From Aquamicrobium sp. LC103 (GTDB lineage Bacteria > Pseudomonadota > Alphaproteobacteria > Rhizobiales > Rhizobiaceae), in the NCBI RefSeq assembly GCF_001014615.2, contig NZ_LBCQ02000004.1, positions 186,001 to 250,000 of the forward strand: 64,000 nucleotides of DNA, in the 5' to 3' direction. Shown one piece after another: positions 58,611 to 64,000 of this stretch. Made by a program: the position numbers and the translations under genes. Positions within the stretch are counted from its first letter, which is position 1. Every line of letters begins with the position of its first letter. The notes under the pieces are model-generated. The model saw only the letters and a list, made by a program, of their open reading frames with translations. It was not told the DNA's origin and ran no database searches.

Positions 58611-59387
58611 ATGAGATGCTATCTCATCAATCTCGATCGTTCGGACGATCGTCTTTTGCGTATGACTGCAGAGTTTGAACGGATTGGGCTGGAATTTACG
58701 CGGGTGCCTGCCGTCGATGGACGATCTTTCGCGCCAGAACGGCTTTATGAACTGATGTCCGAACAGCGACCCTGGGCCGCGCCGCTTACTGCGTCCGAGA
58801 TCGGCTGCTTTCTAAGTCACAAGCGTTGTTTGGAACTTATTGCTGTAGGTGCGGATGAATACGCGGCCATTTTCGAGGACGACGTTATCTTCGCCCAAGA
58901 TGCCAGAATGCTGCTAAATTCCGATGGTTGGATCCCTGAAGATGCGGATGTCGTGAAAATCGAGACACACCGCAAGAAGGTCCTCACGGACCAGCCTATT
59001 TCCTGTCGAGATTCCCGGTTTAGTGTAGCACGGCTTTGCAGTGGACATATTTTAGCTGCTGGATACGTCGTATCTCGAGATGCGGCGCAGCGACTTCTCG
59101 ATGAAATGAAAATAATTTCAGTTCCTATAGACCACCTACTTTTCAATCCTTCGCACGGTGTTTTTTCGAAGCTGGTCATATACCAGTTGCTTCCCGCGCT
59201 CTGTATCCAATCAGGTGTCGTGAGCACGATTGAGGCGGAGCGGCAGGGCTCATATGAGCGACCACCGCTGGGCTCACGTATTGTACGCGAGCTAAAGCGG
59301 ATTGTAAGGCGAACGGGCTCAGGTGCAGTTGGACTATGGATAAATTGTGCGACCAAGCGCCGATGGGGACGCGTGCCGTTTTCCTAA
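58611..59387 (+). CDS. GT25 family (LPS biosynthesis) glycosyltransferase
   Basis: This 258-residue protein contains YLINLDRSDDRLLRM, LTASEIGCFLSHKRCLELI and the acidic motif AAIFEDDVIF, typical of GT25 enzymes that add galactose or glucose to LPS core or O-chain. SGHILAAGYVVSRDAAQRLL follows. The C-terminal ~40 residues are basic and may touch the membrane. ATG 58611 is preceded by GGGGCGGGGG rather than a clean ribosome-binding site. It lies alone between att-like repeats. Confidence 0.85.
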   Translation: MRCYLINLDRSDDRLLRMTAEFERIGLEFTRVPAVDGRSFAPERLYELMSEQRPWAAPLTASEIGCFLSHKRCLELIAVGADEYAAIFEDDVIFAQDARMLLNSDGWIPEDADVVKIETHRKKVLTDQPISCRDSRFSVARLCSGHILAAGYVVSRDAAQRLLDEMKIISVPIDHLLFNPSHGVFSKLVIYQLLPALCIQSGVVSTIEAERQGSYERPPLGSRIVRELKRIVRRTGSGAVGLWINCATKRRWGRVPFS

Positions 59388-59400
59388 CGCGATTGTGGGG

Positions 59401-59422
59401 CCGCTACCCGCTCCAGGCGTTT
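59401..59422 (+). repeat. attR-like direct repeat
   Basis: This second copy of the tRNA-Gly end repeat matches 58454-58475 at 21 of 22 positions. It lies 13 bases after the GT25 stop codon. It carries no other tRNA sequence, as expected for the distal att site. Confidence 0.72.
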
Positions 59423-59604
59423 ACTGCCGGCCGAGCATTCCGCCCGTCATCTTTTTCCTTTCGAGCCCGGCCGTTGTGTGCTCCAAGGCTCACCGTTCGG
59501 GACCGTCGCCAGTCCTCCTTCTTGACACTGCGTTGACCGCGCGGCTTTGATGCGAAGGGGAGGCGGGTTTCGGAAAATGACGATCAAGGAACGGGAGGAT
59601 TTCA

Positions 59605-60636
59605 TTGGTGCGCGGCGGAACACTCGGCAAGGAATCGGTACGCATAAGCATTAGAAGCGGCTTTGTTCTTTCTTCCATGTTCGCGGCGGCTCTCGGTGCC
59701 GCCATTTTCATGCCGGCAGCCGCCGTCGCCGATGAGAATTATCCTCATAGGGTCATCACGATGGTGGTTCCGTTTCCGGCGGGCGGGACCACGGATATCC
59801 TGGCGCGGATCGTCGGCCAATCGCTGGCGAGGCAGCTCGGCCAGAACGTCATCATCGAAAACCGGGCCGGCGCGGGCGGCAACATCGGAAGCGGCCATGC
59901 CGCCAATGCCGAACCGGACGGCTACACTCTGCTGATGGGCACCGTCGGGACCCACGCGATCAACGCCAGCCTCTATACGAACATGCCGTTCGACCATGTG
60001 GCGGATTTCGCGCCGCTCTCGCGCGTGGCCATGGTGCCGAACCTGGTCGTGGCCAATCCCGAACAGCCGTTTGCGACCGTCGGCGAACTCGTGGAGCATG
60101 CCCGGGAGAACCCGGACGATGTGTTCTACGCTTCTTCCGGCAACGGCACGTCGATCCACCTCTCCGCCGAGCTGTTCAAGGCTCAGGCCGGCATCGATAT
60201 GGAGCACGTCCCCTACAGCGGGAGCGCGCAGGCGCTGACCGGATTGATGGGCAACGAGGTCGCGGTCATGTTCGACAATTTCCCCTCGGCGGTTCAGCAT
60301 GTCCGAACCGGCGCGCTCGTGCCGCTGGCGGTGACCTCCAATACGAGGAGCGCCGCGCTGCCGGACGTGCCGACGGTCGCCGAAGCCGGTTACCCGGACT
60401 ACGAAGCGTCGTCGTGGTTCGGCCTGTTCGCGCCCGCGGGCACGCCCGAGCCGATCCTGGAGAAGCTGAACGCGGCGATCGTGCAGACCTTGAACGATCC
60501 CGAAATAGAAGCGCAGTTCGAAGAGCAGGGAGCGCTACCGCATCCCGAGACGCCGGAAGAATTCGCGGCCTTCATCGAAAGCGAAACCGCGAAGTGGGGC
60601 GAGGTGGTGAAGGCTTCGGGTGCAAGCGTCGATTGA
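59605..60636 (+). CDS. TctC/Bug family periplasmic solute-binding protein
   Basis: This ~343-residue protein has a signal peptide (core about residues 18-40, cleavage near AVA-DE). The Bug fold follows with ITMVVPFPAGGTTDILAR, NRAGAGGNIG and PDGYTLLMGTVGT. YEASSWFGLFAPAGTP is near the C-terminus. Bug proteins bind carboxylates for tripartite tricarboxylate transporters, but no TctA or TctB gene is adjacent, so it is an orphan. GGGAGG precedes both TTG 59605 and GTG 59608; either may be the true start. Confidence 0.9.
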   Translation: MVRGGTLGKESVRISIRSGFVLSSMFAAALGAAIFMPAAAVADENYPHRVITMVVPFPAGGTTDILARIVGQSLARQLGQNVIIENRAGAGGNIGSGHAANAEPDGYTLLMGTVGTHAINASLYTNMPFDHVADFAPLSRVAMVPNLVVANPEQPFATVGELVEHARENPDDVFYASSGNGTSIHLSAELFKAQAGIDMEHVPYSGSAQALTGLMGNEVAVMFDNFPSAVQHVRTGALVPLAVTSNTRSAALPDVPTVAEAGYPDYEASSWFGLFAPAGTPEPILEKLNAAIVQTLNDPEIEAQFEEQGALPHPETPEEFAAFIESETAKWGEVVKASGASVD

Positions 60637-60827
60637 GGCCGCACGCCCGGACGGTCCCGCGGGGCGCGAGCCTTTGCTCTCCTCGCGGCGAAACCGGCAC
60701 CGCGGGTTCGCCTCAAAGCCGGCCGCTCCCTATATGACAGACAAAACACTTGTCTTTTGCGGCGTCAGTCGTTAATCGCCCGCAATCTGAAGTCCAAACT
60801 CATCCACCTCGCCAAAGGGAAGTTACA

Positions 60828-62003
<1,176 letters not shown>

Positions 62004-62041
62004 TCGAAGCCAAACGATCGACGACATGACGACATGATGAG

Positions 62042-62080
62042 ACCGGTGCGGGCCGAAGAGGCTCGCACCGGTTTTCTTTT
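62042..62080 (+). terminator. Terminator after tuf
   Basis: The arms ACCGGTGCG and CGCACCGGT enclose an inner GCC/GGC helix and are followed by TTTCTTTT. The rest of the 62081-62390 gap holds no gene that I can support. Confidence 0.85.
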
Positions 62081-62390
62081 GCGGCCGGAAGGCCGCCGAT
62101 GCGTTTCCGGCGAGGTCCATCGATCCGATCGAAGCCGCGCATGGCGGCCCGGTTCAGCGATTCGCGATGCGGCTCCTGCGACGGTTCCGGTCTTGCGGCG
62201 ACGCGGTTCGGCGTCCTTCCATATTCGGCAACGAGCGAGCTCGGATGCCGCCGCCCTTCTTCGAAGCCGCCGAGAGGTTCCGTGTCGGCTTGCGCCGGCG
62301 CCACATGCGAATAAATCGCCGGAAGACGACGAGGCGCGGCGCAAAGCACTTGCGTCCGGTCGGTTTTTTGCCTAGAGGGGCGTCCAGCGA

Positions 62391-62466
<76 letters not shown>

Positions 62467-62702
62467 GCTTCGTCCGAAGCGGTCGTGAAAGCGCATCAAG
62501 ACACTTGCATCTCCCGGGAATCGGATTTATGTAAGGGCGACAGACGCGCGGTGCGTGGGGCTGGGAAACTAGCTTTACGCGCCCGAATTGCATGGCTAAA
62601 ACTCAGCCGGTGATTCGCAGACGTTGGGCGCCGGAAGTTTCCGGCGTGTCCGTGAGGACAGGGAATCTCGCCCATCCGATGGGCCATGAATGAGAGCGGC
62701 AA

Positions 62703-62906
62703 ATGGCGGCAAAGACCACGAATCCTTTTGTTTTCCTGCAGCAGGTGCGGGCCGAGACGGCGAAAGTCACCTGGCCGTCGCGTCGCGAGACGGTGATCTC
62801 GACGGTCATGGTCCTGGTGTTCGCGTTCCTGGCCTCGATCTTCTTCTTCGCCTCTGGTCAGCTCATGGCGTTCGGCGTCGAGCTGATTCTCGGCATCGGA
62901 CGATAA
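62703..62906 (+). CDS. secE: Preprotein translocase subunit SecE
   Basis: This 67-residue single-span SecE clamps SecY in the Sec translocon. It contains the amphipathic FLQQVRAETAKVTWPSRRET and one membrane helix (about residues 33-60). Single-helix SecE is the usual short form. It lies 28 bases before nusG and is probably cotranscribed with it. Confidence 0.95.
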   Translation: MAAKTTNPFVFLQQVRAETAKVTWPSRRETVISTVMVLVFAFLASIFFFASGQLMAFGVELILGIGR

Positions 62907-62934
62907 CAAAGCCGGTCAACGGAGAATTCGCATC

Positions 62935-63474
62935 ATGACTGCTCGGTGGTACATCGTCCACGCCTATTCGAATTTTGAGAAGAAGGTCGCCGAAGACATT
63001 GAAAACAAGGCGAAACAGAAGGGCCTGAGCGACAAGATCGAGCAGATTGTCGTTCCGACCGAGAAGGTTGTCGAGATCCGTCGCGGCAAGAAGGTGGATG
63101 CCGAGCGCAAGTTCTTCCCCGGCTATGTCCTTCTCAAGGCCGAGCTGACCGATCCGGTCATCAGCCTCGTCAAGAACACGCCGCGCGTGACCGGCTTCCT
63201 CGGCGAGGACCGCCATACGGCCAAGCCGATGCACATTTCGGAGAAGGAGGCGCAGCAGATCCTCCATCAGGTCCAGGAAGGCGTCGAGCGGCCGAAGCCC
63301 TCCGTCACCTTCGAGGTCGGCGAACAGGTCAGGGTCTCCGACGGCCCCTTCGCCTCCTTCAACGGCTTCGTTCAGGAAGTCGACGAGGAGCGTTCGCGGC
63401 TCAAGGTGGAAGTTTCGATCTTCGGGCGCGCGGTGCCTGTCGATCTCGAATTCGGTCAGGTCGAGAAGGGCTGA
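62935..63474 (+). CDS. nusG: Transcription termination/antitermination protein NusG
   Basis: This 179-residue factor binds RNA polymerase and couples it to Rho or to the ribosome. Its N-terminal domain has RWYIVHAYSNFEKKVAEDI and KFFPGYVLLKAEL. The C-terminal KOW domain has FEVGEQVRVSDGPFASFNGFVQEVDEE. The neighbours secE and rplK give the standard order. Confidence 0.97.
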   Translation: MTARWYIVHAYSNFEKKVAEDIENKAKQKGLSDKIEQIVVPTEKVVEIRRGKKVDAERKFFPGYVLLKAELTDPVISLVKNTPRVTGFLGEDRHTAKPMHISEKEAQQILHQVQEGVERPKPSVTFEVGEQVRVSDGPFASFNGFVQEVDEERSRLKVEVSIFGRAVPVDLEFGQVEKG

Positions 63475-63641
63475 CCGGGAAATCCCGCAAGGTCGAGAAG
63501 ATCGGGCGGGTCGCGCCGGCTCCGGAGGGTGACGGCGCGTGACTGGTGGAAGGAGAGGCGGCTTAGCCGGCCGTCCGAACTCCGCACCACCGAACTGCAA
63601 CCGCCGGAAGGCTTCCGGCTTGAAACAGAGGCAGACGAGTA

Positions 63642-64000
63642 ATGGCTAAGAAAGTTGCAGGCCAGCTCAAGCTCCAGGTCCCCGCGGGTTCGGCCACGCC
63701 GTCGCCCCCGATCGGTCCTGCGCTTGGTCAGCGCGGCATCAACATCATGGAATTCTGCAAGGCGTTCAACGCCCAGACGCAGGAGATGGAGAAGGGTCAG
63801 CCCATCCCCGTCGTGATCACCTACTATCAGGACAAGTCGTTCACCTTCGCGATGAAGACGCCGCCGGTGAGCTATTTCCTGAAGAAGGCGGCCAATCTGA
63901 AGTCGGGCTCGAAGGAGCCGGGCAAGTCGACCATCGGCAAGATCAGCCGCGACAAGGTGCGCGAGATCGCCGAAGCGAAGATGAAGGACCTCAACGCGAA
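63642..64000 (+). CDS. rplK: 50S ribosomal protein L11 (partial, cut by window end)
   Basis: The first 119 codons are present: [41 protein letters not shown], and [15 protein letters not shown]11 forms the GTPase-associated stalk base with 23S rRNA. A hairpin (GCCGGAAGGCTTCCGGC, near 63603-63619) lies just upstream and could be part of the leader for L1 feedback, which is known for this operon in other bacteria. Confidence 0.97.
   Translation, partial: MAKKVAGQLKLQVPAGSATPSPPIGPALGQRGINIMEFCKAFNAQTQEMEKGQPIPVVITYYQDKSFTFAMKTPPVSYFLKKAANLKSGSKEPGKSTIGKISRDKVREIAEAKMKDLNA

Larger units (their letters stand above)
58454..59422 (+). mobile_element. Minimal tRNA-Gly genomic islet carrying one glycosyltransferase
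   Basis: About 0.95 kb lies between the two 22-bp repeats. It holds only the GT25 gene and a promoter-sized leader, and is visibly more A/T-rich than the flanks. No integrase is inside, so it was either moved by an integrase elsewhere or is the remainder of a larger element. In related genomes tRNA-Gly is normally close to tuf, which fits an insertion here. Confidence 0.6.

Overview
The window is a G+C-rich alphaproteobacterial chromosome segment, most likely from the Hyphomicrobiales (Rhizobiales) and close to the Phyllobacteriaceae/Mesorhizobium group. This is inferred from gene content and order: the NDUFA12-DUF2155-aat-accC-accB-aroQ-DsbA-M48 block, a suf operon with two cysteine desulfurases under an Irr-type (ICE) box, PilZ and PAS_5 proteins, DUF1236, and the tRNA-Tyr/tRNA-Gly/tuf/tRNA-Trp/secE/nusG/rplK run. 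No CRISPR array, rRNA operon, intact insertion sequence or prophage is visible.

Layout. 1-6.7 kb: end of rpiA, a DUF2059 protein, glutathione reductase, tandem-PilZ and PAS_5 proteins, a rhomboid protease, RidA, a GT32 glycosyltransferase and a CBS-pair protein. 6.8-10.3 kb: a YjhX-like toxin with an unusual leader, gatB, two GNAT acetyltransferases and a membrane-anchored protein. 10.5-18 kb: complex I accessory subunit, DUF2155, aat, fatty-acid synthesis entry (accBC), aroQ, DsbA-like and BepA-like envelope proteins, and an aminotransferase. 18-28 kb: RNase E diverging from a cell-wall amidase, PBP1a, prfB with its programmed +1 frameshift, and an M23 peptidase. 28-37 kb: a 25-residue membrane microprotein, Bcp peroxiredoxin, a YhdP/AsmA-like giant, tyrS, anmK and a phytase-like esterase. 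37.9-45.6 kb: the Fe-S assembly (suf) cluster. 46-49 kb: TfoX-like protein, DEAD-box helicase and NAD kinase.

Two stretches look foreign. The first (about 49.26-56.9 kb) starts directly after tRNA-Thr with the stump of an IS transposase. It carries surface-glycan genes of lower G+C: a zinc-ribbon methyltransferase, an RgpF-family protein, a short protein made of 'NPDV..AG..P..HYL' repeats, an NDP-sugar epimerase and a 1212-residue glycosyltransferase. That enzyme joins the same repeats to GT2, GT4 and second GT2 modules and then a zinc ribbon with a methyltransferase-like tail. The second is a tiny (about 0.95 kb) element at the 3' end of tRNA-Gly(UCC), flanked by a 22-bp near-perfect direct repeat and carrying one GT25 glycosyltransferase. 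Both loci probably alter cell-surface polysaccharide, which makes them the best candidates for new biology here.

The window closes with an orphan TctC-type binding protein, tuf, tRNA-Trp, secE, nusG and the first 119 codons of rplK.
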